Program-made: the position numbers and the translations under genes | Shown here: positions 33,279 through 42,519 of the stretch, piece after piece | Layout of the letters: every line of letters starts with the position of its first letter | Numbering within the stretch: position 1 is the first letter of the stretch | Notes under the pieces: generated by a model | What the model was told of the DNA's origin: nothing | The model's database searches: none | The model's input: the letters and a program-made list of their open reading frames with translations, nothing else | From: Gammaproteobacteria bacterium | GTDB taxonomy: Bacteria > Pseudomonadota > Gammaproteobacteria > HK1 | Direction: 5' to 3' | Assembly: GCA_012103455.1 (NCBI GenBank) | Contig: WLWT01000001.1 | Location: 4,533,288 to 4,597,287, forward strand | Length of the DNA stretch: 64,000 nucleotides

Positions 33279-34400
33279 ATGACCTTCAACACAACCTTGG
33301 AACTCATCGACGAGATCCGCCAAGGACGCATGATCATCTTGGTCGATGACGAGGGGCGTGAAAACGAGGGCGATCTGATCATGGCCTCAGCCCGTGTGAA
33401 GGATGCCGACATCAACTTCATGGCCCGCTACGGCCGGGGTCTTATCTGTCTAACCCTCACGGAAAAGCGCTGCCGGCAACTCGATCTGCCGCAAATGGTA
33501 AGCCGCAACACGGAAGCTCAAGGCACCCGCTTCACCGTTTCGGTGGATGCCGCCAGAGATATAACCACGGGTATCTCCGCCGCCGACCGGGCACACACTA
33601 TAAACGCCGCGGTGGCCAAGGATGCGATGCCGCAAGATCTGGTACAGCCAGGACACATATTTCCCCTAATGGCCGAGCCGGGCGGTGTGCTTACCCGGGC
33701 AGGGCATACGGAGGCGGGTTGCGATCTGGCGAGACTGGCTGGTTTCGAGCCGTCAGCCACCATCGTAGAAGTGCTCAATGAAGACGGCACCATGGCACGC
33801 AGGCCGGACCTGGAACGGTTTGCCGCCGAGCACAACCTCAAAATCGGCACCATCGCCGATCTGATTCAATACCGGATGTTGAACGAGACCACGGTGGAGC
33901 GGATCGGCGAGTGCGCCATGCCTACCGTGCACGGCGAGTTCAAGATGATCGCGTACCGCAGCACGGTGAGCGATGCGCTGCACTTCGCCATGGTCAAAGG
34001 CCATATTGACCGGGAAGCGCCCGTGCTTATTCGCGTCCACGTGGCCAACCCACTTATCGATCTCACCGGCTCCATACGCGGCGATGGCGGCTGGCCGCTC
34101 GCCGACGCCTTGAACCGTATCGAACACGAGGGGGCAGGCGTTGTGGTGGTGTTACGCCATCGGCAGCCCAACAAGGTCCTGGCCGAGCAATTTGCCCGAT
34201 TCGTGGCCGCCGATGGCAGTCATAGCCAACCCGCGGCTAACGATGAGCAGGACTCGCCCGGCGATCTTCGGACTTACGGCGTAGGCGCTCAGATCTTGCT
34301 CGATCTGGGCGTACGCCGCATGCGGGTATTGAGTGCGCCTAAGCGCATGCACGCGATTTCGGGGTTCGGGCTCGAAGTCGCGGAATACGTGGGGCAATAA
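33279..34400 (+). CDS. ribB: 3,4-dihydroxy-2-butanone 4-phosphate synthase with degenerate GTP cyclohydrolase II domain (RibBX type)
   Basis: 373 residues. The N-terminal half (about 1-200) is an intact DHBP synthase: [25 protein letters not shown] and [15 protein letters not shown]. The C-terminal half has the GTP cyclohydrolase II fold, but the zinc ligands are gone: the family's C-x10-C-x-C is replaced by N, G and G in [20 protein letters not shown]. This hybrid is known from proteobacteria as RibBX. A separate ribA elsewhere would be needed for the GTP step. Confidence 0.93.
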   Translation: MTFNTTLELIDEIRQGRMIILVDDEGRENEGDLIMASARVKDADINFMARYGRGLICLTLTEKRCRQLDLPQMVSRNTEAQGTRFTVSVDAARDITTGISAADRAHTINAAVAKDAMPQDLVQPGHIFPLMAEPGGVLTRAGHTEAGCDLARLAGFEPSATIVEVLNEDGTMARRPDLERFAAEHNLKIGTIADLIQYRMLNETTVERIGECAMPTVHGEFKMIAYRSTVSDALHFAMVKGHIDREAPVLIRVHVANPLIDLTGSIRGDGGWPLADALNRIEHEGAGVVVVLRHRQPNKVLAEQFARFVAADGSHSQPAANDEQDSPGDLRTYGVGAQILLDLGVRRMRVLSAPKRMHAISGFGLEVAEYVGQ

Positions 34401-34446
34401 ATCCACAGCGCAATGACCGGATGAAGCAACAGGAGCAAGAGCGCCC

Positions 34447-34941
34447 ATGGCCAAATACGATCTAGAAGCGGCTGACTATGCGGCCAACGGCGCGCGTATC
34501 GCCATCGCCGCAGCGCGCTTCAACCGGCACATCGTCGAACCCCTGCTGGAAAGTGCCCTGAGCGCCCTCGAGGAGCACGGCGTGGACGGCAGTTCGATCC
34601 GGGTAGTGCGCGTACCTGGCGCGTTCGAATTGCCGCTGGCTGCCAAACGTTTGGCCACCAGCGGCGAATTCGATGCGATCGTGTGTTTGGGTGCGGTGGT
34701 GCGCGGCGGCACGCCCCACTTCGAATACGTCGCCGGAGAATGCGCGCGCGGCCTGCAACAAGTTGCCTTGGAGCAGGATCTTCCCGTCATTTTTGGCGTA
34801 CTGACCACCGATACGAATAAACAAGCCACTGATCGCGCAGGCGGTAAGGAAGGCAACAAAGGGGCACAAGCGGCACTGGCAGCTTTGGAAACGCTCAACG
34901 CCCTGGGCGACTTTCCACGCTCTCTCGCCGCCCCGTCATGA
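34447..34941 (+). CDS. ribH: 6,7-dimethyl-8-ribityllumazine synthase
   Basis: 164 residues with [50 protein letters not shown] and [18 protein letters not shown], all standard for RibH. It condenses the pyrimidinedione with dihydroxybutanone phosphate. It overlaps nusB by 4 bp (ATGA), so the two are translationally coupled. Confidence 0.97.
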   Translation: MAKYDLEAADYAANGARIAIAAARFNRHIVEPLLESALSALEEHGVDGSSIRVVRVPGAFELPLAAKRLATSGEFDAIVCLGAVVRGGTPHFEYVAGECARGLQQVALEQDLPVIFGVLTTDTNKQATDRAGGKEGNKGAQAALAALETLNALGDFPRSLAAPS

Positions 34942-35384
34942 ACACCGCCGCGCGGCCCGCGCCCAATTTGCGCCACAGAACCCGCCGCGCCGCGGTGCAA
35001 GCGCTGTATCAATGGCAAGTAACGGCGCAAACGCCAGGCTCCATCGTGAGCCAACTGCTCGAGGATGGTGGTCAAGGGCGGCTGGACAAGCGCTTTTTGA
35101 GTGAACTGGTCACCGGCACAGTAGCTGCACTGCCAGTCGTGGACGAAGCCCTGTTGCCGCATCTGGACCGGCCTATTGAACAAGTCGATCCGGTGGCGCG
35201 GGCGATCTTGCGCATGGGTACCTTCGAGTTACTCAACAAACTCGAAATCCCACTTCGCGTGGTGCTCAACGAGGCGGTGGAACTGGCCAAGACCTTCGGC
35301 GCGGAAGAGAGCTACCGCTACGTCAACGGCATCTTGGACAACGTCGCCCAACACCACCGTCCCGAAGCGCGCCCACCGCCGTAA
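34938..35384 (+). CDS. nusB: Transcription antitermination factor NusB
   Basis: 148 residues, all helical, starting [18 protein letters not shown] and ending with the family-typical [29 protein letters not shown]. NusB with NusE supports rRNA antitermination. It overlaps ribH at ATGA and precedes the first thiL-like gene. Confidence 0.97.
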   Translation: MNTAARPAPNLRHRTRRAAVQALYQWQVTAQTPGSIVSQLLEDGGQGRLDKRFLSELVTGTVAALPVVDEALLPHLDRPIEQVDPVARAILRMGTFELLNKLEIPLRVVLNEAVELAKTFGAEESYRYVNGILDNVAQHHRPEARPPP

Positions 35385-35390
35385 CCTATC

Positions 35391-35443
35391 AACCCCCTGG
35401 CGAATCATCCCCCTGGCGAATCAACCCCCTGTCGGATCATCCC
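35391..35443. repeat. 16-bp tandem repeat between nusB and the first thiL-like gene
   Basis: Three units on the pattern AACCCCCTGGCGAATC and part of a fourth lie in the 107-bp spacer. This is exactly where the missing N-terminal part of the thiL-like gene would be expected, so the repeat may mark the scar of a rearrangement. Confidence 0.85.
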
Positions 35444-35491
35444 ATCCCGAGAATCCATGGCATTCCAATCGCTCATGAACGGTGCTTGCTG

Positions 35492-36397
35492 ATGCCGATC
35501 ATCCACACCGGCCATGCCCGTCCCATCGGTGTGCTCAAGGGCCGGGCAGTCGTCACCACGGATGCCTTAGTTGCCGGCGTACACTTTTTTGAATCCACCG
35601 ATCCTTATCGGCTCGGACACAAGGCGGTAGCGGTCAATCTGAGCGATCTGGCAGCGATGGGCGCAGTGCCGGTGGAACTGAGCATGTTGGTGGACCTCAC
35701 CCACCAAGACAATGCGTGGTCAGAGCAGCTCCTGGCGGGAGCCGCCGTATTGGCCAAGGCCCACAGCAGCCGGCTGGTGCATTCGATCGCCCGCGCGCAA
35801 CGGTTGCGCCTATCCGTTCAAGCATTGGGCGATTTGAGAGACGGTAACGCGCTTACCCGCAGCGGCGCCGCGATCGGCGATCAGATTATGGTCACGGGGA
35901 CCCTAGGCGATGCTGCCGGTGCCCTACGCCTCATGCAAACCGGCGTCTTCGACCGATCGCAACCCACCCACGCGAGCTTAGCGGCACGCCTGGAAATGCC
36001 GATACCCCGGGTCGCTGCCGGCCTGCTGCTAGCTGGCCGTGCGAGCGCTGGTTTGGATCTGTCGGATGGGTTGCTGGGCGACGCGGCCCATCTGCTGGGG
36101 CCGATGGCGCCGGGCATTCACCTGCATGCTGAGCAACTGCCCCTATCGAGCGCGTTGCTGGACGTATTCGGCCGCCAACGCGGCGAGGAATTGGCACTCA
36201 CCGGCGGCGATGACTACGAACTATGCATCACCGCACCGCCGCAACACACGGACCGGCTGATGGCCGAACTCCACCATCAGGGCACCCCGGCAACCATTGT
36301 TGGTGAAGTCACTAAGAGCCACGGCATTAAACTGCTAAGCGGCAGTGAAGAGCTGCCCATCGTGGGCGGTTATCAGCACTTCGGCAGCGATGCCTGA
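35492..36397 (+). CDS. ThiL-like protein A: thiamine-phosphate kinase lacking N-terminal GDD and GGDTTR motifs
   Basis: 301 residues from ATG 35492 (a TTG two codons earlier is also possible). It keeps TTDALVAGVHF (22-32), KAVAVNLSDLAAMGA (44-58), ALTRSGAAIGD, VTGTLGDAA, LSDGL (190-194) and GGDDYEL (238-244), all ThiL signatures, and it has the canonical place between nusB and pgpA. Missing are the first 30 or so residues (GEFDLI ... GIGDD) and the GGDTTRGPL motif: the aligned stretch at 97-108 reads HSIARAQRLRLS without a gap. In normal ThiL those motifs supply metal and phosphate ligands, so this protein alone should be inactive. The missing motifs occur in the second gene at 37708-38106. 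Its stop overlaps the pgpA start by 8 bp. Confidence 0.9.
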   Translation: MPIIHTGHARPIGVLKGRAVVTTDALVAGVHFFESTDPYRLGHKAVAVNLSDLAAMGAVPVELSMLVDLTHQDNAWSEQLLAGAAVLAKAHSSRLVHSIARAQRLRLSVQALGDLRDGNALTRSGAAIGDQIMVTGTLGDAAGALRLMQTGVFDRSQPTHASLAARLEMPIPRVAAGLLLAGRASAGLDLSDGLLGDAAHLLGPMAPGIHLHAEQLPLSSALLDVFGRQRGEELALTGGDDYELCITAPPQHTDRLMAELHHQGTPATIVGEVTKSHGIKLLSGSEELPIVGGYQHFGSDA

Positions 36398-36884
36398 GCG
36401 CATAAGCCCCACCCTGCGCCACCTCCTGGACCCCGGGCATTGCCTAGCGTTCGGCTTTGGCGCCGGATTGGCGCCCAAGGCTACAGGCACCGTGGGCACA
36501 TTGCTCGCTATTCCCCTCTATCTGCTCATGGTAACGGCATTTAGCAGCCCGCTAGTCTACGGGCTTCTAGTAGCGGTCATCATCATTGTGGCCATACCGC
36601 TCAGCGCCCGCGCTGCCACCGCCCTGGGTGTGGATGACCACCCCGCCATCGTCCTTGACGAGATCGCGGGTTTTCTAGTTACCATGTTCGCCCTGGTACC
36701 GTCTTGGCAAGCCGTTGCCGCCGGTTTCGTTCTCTTTCGCTTGTTCGACATCATCAAGCCGGGCCCCATAGGGCTTGCTGATCGGCGCATTCATGGCGGC
36801 ATCGGAATTGTACTGGACGACCTGCTCGCGGGCGCCGCCGCGTGCTCACTGCTGCACTTGGCCGAGTATATGAGCCTCATATAG
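36390..36884 (+). CDS. pgpA: Phosphatidylglycerophosphatase A
   Basis: 164 residues from ATG 36390, overlapping the end of the first thiL-like gene by 8 bp. The family motif GFGAGLAPKATGTVGTL (22-38), the DDHPAIVLDEIAGFLV region and FRLFDIIKPGPIGLADRRIHGGIGIVLDDLLAG are present, with about four membrane helices. It dephosphorylates phosphatidylglycerophosphate in the inner membrane. Confidence 0.95.
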   Translation: MPERISPTLRHLLDPGHCLAFGFGAGLAPKATGTVGTLLAIPLYLLMVTAFSSPLVYGLLVAVIIIVAIPLSARAATALGVDDHPAIVLDEIAGFLVTMFALVPSWQAVAAGFVLFRLFDIIKPGPIGLADRRIHGGIGIVLDDLLAGAAACSLLHLAEYMSLI

Positions 36885-36973
36885 AGCAAGGAATAGCTAG
36901 GTGCCTTTTTACTTGATTTTCATATAGATACAACTAATACCTAATGTAATTTATCAAAAAATAGCACACCTCC

Positions 36974-37588
36974 ATGCCGATGCCTTTCGTACAGAAGCGT
37001 ACCGTTGCTGCTCTGCTAGCGGCCGCCGCCATGCCCCTGGCCAGCCACGCAGATATCTACAAATACGTGGATAAACGGGGCCAAGTGCACCTGGCCGATC
37101 GCCCGCTGCACAGTGGTTTCAGAGTCATCGTGCGAACCTGGAAGGGCTGGGAACATCGCGATGGAGCAGCGCCGGGATTTGAACAGGGCTCCAAAGCCAA
37201 ATACAACGCACTCATTGACCGGCTGGCGAAGCGTTACAACATGGATACGCTCCTGATCCATGCCGTGGTACGCGCCGAATCGTCCTATAACCCCAATGCT
37301 ATTTCCAAGGCAGGCGCCGTTGGTCTGATGCAACTGATGCCGGAAACGGCCAAACGTTTCGGTGTACGCAATAGACGTGATCCCGCAGATAACTTGCGCG
37401 GCGGCATCATCTATCTGCGCCACCTCATGTTGATATTCGACGATCTGAAGCTGGCCCTCGCCGCCTACAACGCCGGCGAGGGTGCAGTCATGCGCCATGG
37501 CAAACGCATCCCACCCTACAAAGAGACTCAAACATACGTTCGCCGGGTTCTGCGTTTCTACCAGCAGGGGCGCGCGCAACAGTCCTAA
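36974..37588 (+). CDS. Lytic transglycosylase, SLT domain, with DUF4124-like N-terminus
   Basis: 204 residues: a signal peptide (residues 1-26, ending ASHA), a short DUF4124-like part (IYKYVDKRGQVHLADRP), then an SLT lysozyme-like domain with catalytic E102 in VRAESSYNPNAIS and the motifs AVGLMQLMPETAKRFGV and ALAAYNAGEGAV. It would cleave peptidoglycan glycan strands in the periplasm. An AT-rich 89-bp spacer precedes it and probably holds its own promoter. It lies between pgpA and the second thiL-like gene. Confidence 0.92.
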   Translation: MPMPFVQKRTVAALLAAAAMPLASHADIYKYVDKRGQVHLADRPLHSGFRVIVRTWKGWEHRDGAAPGFEQGSKAKYNALIDRLAKRYNMDTLLIHAVVRAESSYNPNAISKAGAVGLMQLMPETAKRFGVRNRRDPADNLRGGIIYLRHLMLIFDDLKLALAAYNAGEGAVMRHGKRIPPYKETQTYVRRVLRFYQQGRAQQS

Positions 37589-37707
37589 CCCATCTCGGCG
37601 ATCCACCCAGTCGCAACCCCTTCGAACAGCAAAACTGTAGTGACACCCTGTGTTCTCATCTACATACTGTGCAACGCACGGTTTTGCGATGGCATGAAAA
37701 TAACACA

Positions 37708-38106
37708 GTGGTTCCAGGTGAATTCGATCTCATCGACAAATTCTTCAGTCCGCACTACCAGTTAACCGGACTTTTGGGGGGCGGCGATGACGGCGCAGTG
37801 CTGCCTGCGCAAGGCGCTCTTTACGCGACCCAGGCGAGCTGGCGAAGCGGCGCCGAAGAGGAGCCAGCGGCCACCGTCTGCGAACAACTGATCGAGGCGC
37901 TAAGGGCCGGATTCAACGAACAGGGCGCGGCACCTCGTTGGTTATTTCTCTGCTTAACGCTGCCATCAGCGCACGAGGCTTGGCCGGCGGCATTTTCAAC
38001 CCATCTCCTGGCCCGGTGTCACCGCGCCGGCATGTATTTGGTGGGCGGAGACACTACACGCGGTCCACTCGCCGTGGACCTCTTCTGTCTAGGTGTTACA
38101 ACATGA
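37708..38106 (+). CDS. ThiL-like protein B: short protein with only the GDD and GGDTTRGPL motifs
   Basis: 132 residues from a GTG at 37708 (MVPGEFDLID), or 145 from a GTG at 37669. Residues 4-32 match the ThiL N-terminus (GEFDLIDKFFS ... GGGDDGAVLP, GDD at 26-28). Residues 77-121 match its middle (PRWLFLCLTLPSAHEAW ... LVGGDTTRGPL). Between them the conserved TDxLVEGVHF and NLSDLAAMGA are replaced by a divergent 36-residue stretch of almost the same length (ATQASWRSGAEEEPAATVCE and on), and the whole C-terminal domain is absent. The stop codon overlaps the mutH ATG (ATGA, 38103-38106), so the end is a true gene end, not a truncation by decay. It complements the gene at 35492. Confidence 0.82.
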   Translation: MVPGEFDLIDKFFSPHYQLTGLLGGGDDGAVLPAQGALYATQASWRSGAEEEPAATVCEQLIEALRAGFNEQGAAPRWLFLCLTLPSAHEAWPAAFSTHLLARCHRAGMYLVGGDTTRGPLAVDLFCLGVTT

Positions 38107-38771
38107 TCCGCCCCGTAGAACCCAAGGATATAGACGACCTGCTGACCCGTTCCAGGGCTCTTTGCGGTTTGCGTTTAGGAGAACTGGCGCGTCGGCTAAA
38201 CATACTACCGCCACCGTCCACTATCCGTGGCAAAGGTTGGACGGGACAATTGCTGGAACGGGCGCTGGGCGCCCAGGCCGGTTCCGCGTCGCAGCCGGAC
38301 TTCTCTCATCTTAGCGTCGAACTAAAGACCCTGCCCATCGCCGCCGACGGCCTGCCCAAAGAGTCCACTTACGTTTGCATCGCCCCGCTATTGCCTGGCC
38401 CTGAAGCGCGGTTTGAAACATCCTGTGTCGCCCGCAAACTGAGCCGCGTGCTCTGGTTTCCCGTGGAAGCTGGCCCCACCGTCCTCACCGATAGAAGGCT
38501 GGGCCGCGCCGTGCTGTGGACCCCCAGTAGCGGACAGTGGCAACGAATACGCACCGACTTCGATGAATTGGTGGAACTCATCATGACCGGCGGCGTCGAG
38601 CATATCACCGCCCACATCGGTGAAGTCATGCAGATCCGCCCCAAAGCGGCCAATGCTGCCGCCAGAGCCAAAGCCCTGGGGCCGAACGGCGCACCCATAC
38701 TCACCAACCCCCGCGGCTTCTACCTAAGGCCTGGTTTTACCGCCGAGATCGTGGGCGCGAGGGTGCGTTAA
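38103..38771 (+). CDS. mutH: DNA mismatch repair endonuclease MutH
   Basis: 222 residues from ATG 38103. It has RGKGWTGQLLERALGAQAGS and the DxnExK nuclease triad D66, E73, K75 (DFSHLSVELK). ESTYVCIAPL, KLSRVLWFPVEAG, QIRPKAANA and PRGFYLRPGFT are further MutH signatures. MutH nicks the unmethylated strand at hemimethylated GATC, so Dam methylation is expected in this organism. It is translationally coupled to the short ThiL-like gene, an arrangement I do not know from elsewhere. Confidence 0.95.
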   Translation: MIRPVEPKDIDDLLTRSRALCGLRLGELARRLNILPPPSTIRGKGWTGQLLERALGAQAGSASQPDFSHLSVELKTLPIAADGLPKESTYVCIAPLLPGPEARFETSCVARKLSRVLWFPVEAGPTVLTDRRLGRAVLWTPSSGQWQRIRTDFDELVELIMTGGVEHITAHIGEVMQIRPKAANAAARAKALGPNGAPILTNPRGFYLRPGFTAEIVGARVR

Positions 38772-38800
38772 TGCGAACAGAACGATAAACGAACCCCTCG

Positions 38801-39529
38801 TCATGCTTGCGACAAAGCCTCCCGGTAACGGCTCACTGTCTCCTCAAAACCCAACCAGAGCGCATCGGCGATAAAAGCGTGCCCTATGGATACCTCCACG
38901 AGCTGAGGTATGGCACGCACGAACAGCGGTAAATTAGCCAAGGTCAAATCATGACCCGCATTTACGCCCAAACCGGAGCGCACCGCCGCCGCGGCGGAGT
39001 CGGTGAACGCTTGCAATACCGCCTCCTGCTCACTGGTACCGAACGCAGCCGCGTAGGACTGCGTATATAGCTCTACCCGATCGGCACCAACGGCGGCGGC
39101 AAGCGCCATCGCCTCAGGGTCCGGATCCATAAAAATACTCACGCGAATGCCCGCATCGCGCAGTTTCGCAATCAGCGGCTTCAACCGCTCGCCGTCTTGT
39201 TCGAGATCCCACCCGTGATCGGACGTACGCTGGCCAGGCGCGTCGGGAACGAGCGTGCATTGGGCAGGGCGGATCCGCTCGGCTAAAGCCATGAATTCCA
39301 GTTCGGGATTACCCTCGATATTGAACTCGACATCGAGCATGGCAGCCAACTCGTGTACATCGAGCACACGGATATGCCGCTCATCGGGACGAGGATGCAC
39401 GGTAATGCCATCGGCGCCCGCCGCGATCACACTGCGGGCCGCCCGCACAACGCTAGGATAGCCGACGTCGCGCTGATTTCTGAGCAACGCAACCTTGTTT
39501 AAGTTAACACTCAAGGCCAGCTGGCCCAT
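38801..39529 (-). CDS. pdxJ: Pyridoxine 5'-phosphate synthase
   Basis: 242 residues beginning LALSVNLNKVALLRNQRDVGYPSVV. It contains GITVHPRPDERHIRVLDV, ARPAQ-type loop residues, VSIFMDPD, ELYTQSYA and VNAGHDLTLANL, typical of PdxJ. It condenses 1-deoxyxylulose 5-phosphate with aminoacetone phosphate in the DXP-dependent vitamin B6 pathway. The spacer to the next gene carries a short tandem duplication (TCAATAGGGGCC, 39548-39594). Confidence 0.96.
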   Translation of the reverse strand: MGQLALSVNLNKVALLRNQRDVGYPSVVRAARSVIAAGADGITVHPRPDERHIRVLDVHELAAMLDVEFNIEGNPELEFMALAERIRPAQCTLVPDAPGQRTSDHGWDLEQDGERLKPLIAKLRDAGIRVSIFMDPDPEAMALAAAVGADRVELYTQSYAAAFGTSEQEAVLQAFTDSAAAAVRSGLGVNAGHDLTLANLPLFVRAIPQLVEVSIGHAFIADALWLGFEETVSRYREALSQA

Positions 39530-39602
39530 TGCTCACCTCATTCAAGCTCAATAGGGGCCTACTACTTCAATAGTGTCTACTTCAATAGGGGCCAGCCGCC
39601 CC

Positions 39603-41252
39603 TCACAGCGCCGATGAACGGCGCTTGATGTCGATGTTCAAGATCTGATCATTTTCACTGTAGTCCACAGGACAGTCGATCAAGTGCACCCCTGCTTCGG
39701 TCAGCACGGCTTGCAAAATACCCGGCAGCTCTTCCGCCGCCCTCACCCGGTGGCCAATACCGCCGTAGGATTCCACGTACTTGACGAAATCGGGATTGCC
39801 GTATTCCAGCCCCCAGTCACGCAACCCCATGTTGGCCTGCTTCCAGCGGATCATGCCGTACGAGCTGTCATTCAAAATGAGCACAGCGATGTTCATCTTG
39901 AGGCGCACAGCCGTTTCCAACTCTTGCGAATTCATCATGAAACCACCATCACCACAGATGGCCAGCACTTTGCGCTCCGGATAAACCAGGCGCGAGGCCA
40001 TCGCCGATGGCAAACCGGCCCCCATGGTGGCCAGAGCATTGTCCAGCAACACGGTATTGGGCATATGCGCTTTATAGTTACGTGCGAACCAGATCTTGTA
40101 CACGCCGTTGTCCAAACAAATCATGCCGTCATCGGGCATCGCCTCGCGGACTTTCGCCACCAAATGCTGCGGATAGATGGGAAAACGCATATCGTCGCTG
40201 CCTTCCGCTACCTGCGCTTCACCGGCGGCGCGCACCTGCATCATGCGTGAGAAATCCCAGCCCGCCTCCTCTTTACGCTTGATGCCATTTTTCAACTCGT
40301 AGATGGCATTGCCCACGTCGCCTATCACTTCAACCTGTGGAAAATAAACCGGATCCACCTCGGCGGTATTAAAAGACACGTGGATCACTTCCGTACCGCC
40401 CGGATCCATAAAAAACGGCGGCTTCTCGATGACGTCATGGCCCACATTGATGATGAGATCGGCAGCCTCTATAGCACGGTGGCAATAGTCGCCCGCAGAC
40501 AGTGCAGCGCAGCCTAGAAACAGCGGGTGGCGCTCATCGATAACACCTTTGCCGAGTTGGGTGGTGATAAACGGAATGCCCGTTTTGTCCACGAAGCGCG
40601 TCAGCATCTTCGAAGTGAACTTGCGGTTGCCACCGGCGCCTATAACGATGAGCGGCGACTTGGCCGCGTGAATTTTCTCGAGCGCCCGGGCGGTGGCTTT
40701 CTCCTCGGGAACGGGCCGGCGGGTGACCGAACGTGAGAGCGGCAACTCATCGGAGTGCTCATCGGCGATATCTTCGGGTAACTCGATGTGCACCGCGCCA
40801 GGCTTTTCCTCCTCGGCAATACGGTAAGCTTCGCGCACACGGGAAGGAATGTTGTCGCCAGATACGATCTGAGTGGCGTACTTGGTAATGGGCCGCATCA
40901 TGTCCACCACGTCCAGGATCTGAAAGCGGCCCTGCTTGGATTTCTTCACCGGCTTTTGACCGGTCACCATCAGCATCGGCATGCCACCGAGTTGGGCGTA
41001 AGCGGCTGCGGTCACGAAATTAGTGGCGCCCGGGCCTAGCGTGGCCAGGCAAACACCCGTGTGACCGGTTAGACGGCCGTACACCGAAGCCATGAATCCA
41101 GCGCCCTGCTCATGGCGTGTCAAAATGAGCTCAATTTTCTCCGAGCGCGATAGAGAATCCAAAAAGTCTAAATTTTCTTCTCCCGGTATGCCGAAGACGT
41201 ATTCGCAGCCTTCCTCTTCCAGACATTTGACAAACAGATCAGACGCTTTCAT
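39603..41252 (-). CDS. Acetolactate synthase-type TPP enzyme (large subunit)
   Basis: 549 residues from ATG 41252 (MKASDLFVKCLEEEGCEYVFGIPGEEN); an ATG at 41267 is an alternative. The N-terminal TPP-binding glutamate lies in LTRHEQGAGFMAS; ATLGPGATNF and LMVTGQKP follow. The C-terminal TPP/Mg motif is GDGGFMMNSQELETA ... LNDSSYGMIRWK. It resembles AlsS-like acetolactate synthases, which join two pyruvates, but no regulatory subunit gene (ilvN/H) is adjacent. This points to a catabolic or stand-alone enzyme; another thiamine-dependent decarboxylase specificity cannot be excluded. Confidence 0.88.
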   Translation of the reverse strand: MKASDLFVKCLEEEGCEYVFGIPGEENLDFLDSLSRSEKIELILTRHEQGAGFMASVYGRLTGHTGVCLATLGPGATNFVTAAAYAQLGGMPMLMVTGQKPVKKSKQGRFQILDVVDMMRPITKYATQIVSGDNIPSRVREAYRIAEEEKPGAVHIELPEDIADEHSDELPLSRSVTRRPVPEEKATARALEKIHAAKSPLIVIGAGGNRKFTSKMLTRFVDKTGIPFITTQLGKGVIDERHPLFLGCAALSAGDYCHRAIEAADLIINVGHDVIEKPPFFMDPGGTEVIHVSFNTAEVDPVYFPQVEVIGDVGNAIYELKNGIKRKEEAGWDFSRMMQVRAAGEAQVAEGSDDMRFPIYPQHLVAKVREAMPDDGMICLDNGVYKIWFARNYKAHMPNTVLLDNALATMGAGLPSAMASRLVYPERKVLAICGDGGFMMNSQELETAVRLKMNIAVLILNDSSYGMIRWKQANMGLRDWGLEYGNPDFVKYVESYGGIGHRVRAAEELPGILQAVLTEAGVHLIDCPVDYSENDQILNIDIKRRSSAL

Positions 41253-41418
41253 GGTCTTATGTTCCATCGGTGATGAATGAAGCCGTTGCACACTTCCCCG
41301 CGCAGGTCCGCAACAGACGGTAGTTTAGCTGCAACCGGTTTGCTTGTCGTGGACCAACGCACACCCGGATCATAGCCACAACTTCCGGGTGAACTTCAAT
41401 GATTATTAAGGGCAGCTC

Positions 41419-42267
41419 TTATTGCGCTGTTCCCATAATAGTAGTCCGATGCATATGGCGCACACCGCCGGTGCCGTAGAAGTCATGCACCGCATGATGC
41501 ATGGTAGAGCGGTTGTCCCAGAGCACCGCGTCACCGACGGACCACCGGTGGCGGTAGACGAACTCCGGGCGCACGGCGTGCTCGAAGAGCATATTCAAAA
41601 CGGCGTCGCTTTCGTGGCGGGCAAGGCCCTCTATGTGTGTGGTAAACCCCGGATTCACGTACAACGTAGCGCGTCCCGTCTCCTGATGAGGACGTACCAC
41701 CGGGTGGCGCACCGAGGGTAACGTACCGGGGCCCACATGGGCGCGCACGCCGTGCGAGAACAATCGCAACACGTGAGCGTAGTCGTGCACCGCCGTCATG
41801 CTGCTCAGCATGGTTCGAATAGGCGGGCTCAAGGCGTCATAGGCGGCCGCCATATTGGCGAACAGGGTATCCCCACCCATGGGCGGTACTTCAAGTGCAT
41901 ACAGTAAAGAAGCCATGGCTGGCGGCTCCAGATAGGAGAGATCGCTGTGCCAATAGCGGCCACTTTCCGGATTGCCCACGGCTTTACCCTGAGCATCTTT
42001 TTTCGTGGACACACGGTAGATTTCGGGGTGGCCTGGCAGCAGGTAGCGCTTGGCCACGTGCACTTCCAGATCGCCGAAACGCCTAGAGAACTCCACCTGC
42101 GCCTGTGGCGCGAGCGACTGTTCTTTAAACACGAGCAGACCACCGGCCTCAAACCAGGCCGCCCGCAGCGCCGCGAATGTGGCATCGTCCACCGGCCCAC
42201 CCAGGTCCAAGCCCACTACTTCCGCGCCGATTACGGGGGATAGAGGCCGCACTTCAAAAGACATCAT
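41419..42267 (-). CDS. TauD/TfdA-family Fe(II)/2-oxoglutarate dioxygenase
   Basis: About 282 residues from ATG 42267. The iron site is H107-x-D109 (RYWHSD) with distal H257 in WDNRSTMHHAVHDF, and the 2-oxoglutarate arginine is R274 in HMHRTTIMG. Family members hydroxylate taurine, alkyl sulphates, phenoxyacids or other small acids; the substrate cannot be deduced. It stands alone between acetolactate synthase and an element-rich spacer. Confidence 0.9.
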   Translation of the reverse strand: MMSFEVRPLSPVIGAEVVGLDLGGPVDDATFAALRAAWFEAGGLLVFKEQSLAPQAQVEFSRRFGDLEVHVAKRYLLPGHPEIYRVSTKKDAQGKAVGNPESGRYWHSDLSYLEPPAMASLLYALEVPPMGGDTLFANMAAAYDALSPPIRTMLSSMTAVHDYAHVLRLFSHGVRAHVGPGTLPSVRHPVVRPHQETGRATLYVNPGFTTHIEGLARHESDAVLNMLFEHAVRPEFVYRHRWSVGDAVLWDNRSTMHHAVHDFYGTGGVRHMHRTTIMGTAQ

Positions 42268-42519
42268 CGCGATCCGAATCCGTAGCAATAAACCGATAAT
42301 ACTGATCTTGCGCAAGAGATGAAGGTCAAAGAAAATCAGCAACTCCGACTATTGAACGAGCTTCAGGCCTTCAACGGATGGGTTGTTGGCCGATAGCGCC
42401 CGACGGTGGACCTTGCCATGCTCTCCCCCACGGCTACTCCACGTGCATTACTGGTCGATCCGGAGATCGATGACCCACCAAAAAATAATTTATTCTTGTT
42501 GTTCTCGTTCTCTATTAGC

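Noticed and set aside
35385-35491. Missing N-terminus of the first ThiL-like gene by frameshift
   Set aside because: I read the frames between nusB and 35492 and found no GEFDLI or GDD; only 16-bp tandem repeats lie there.
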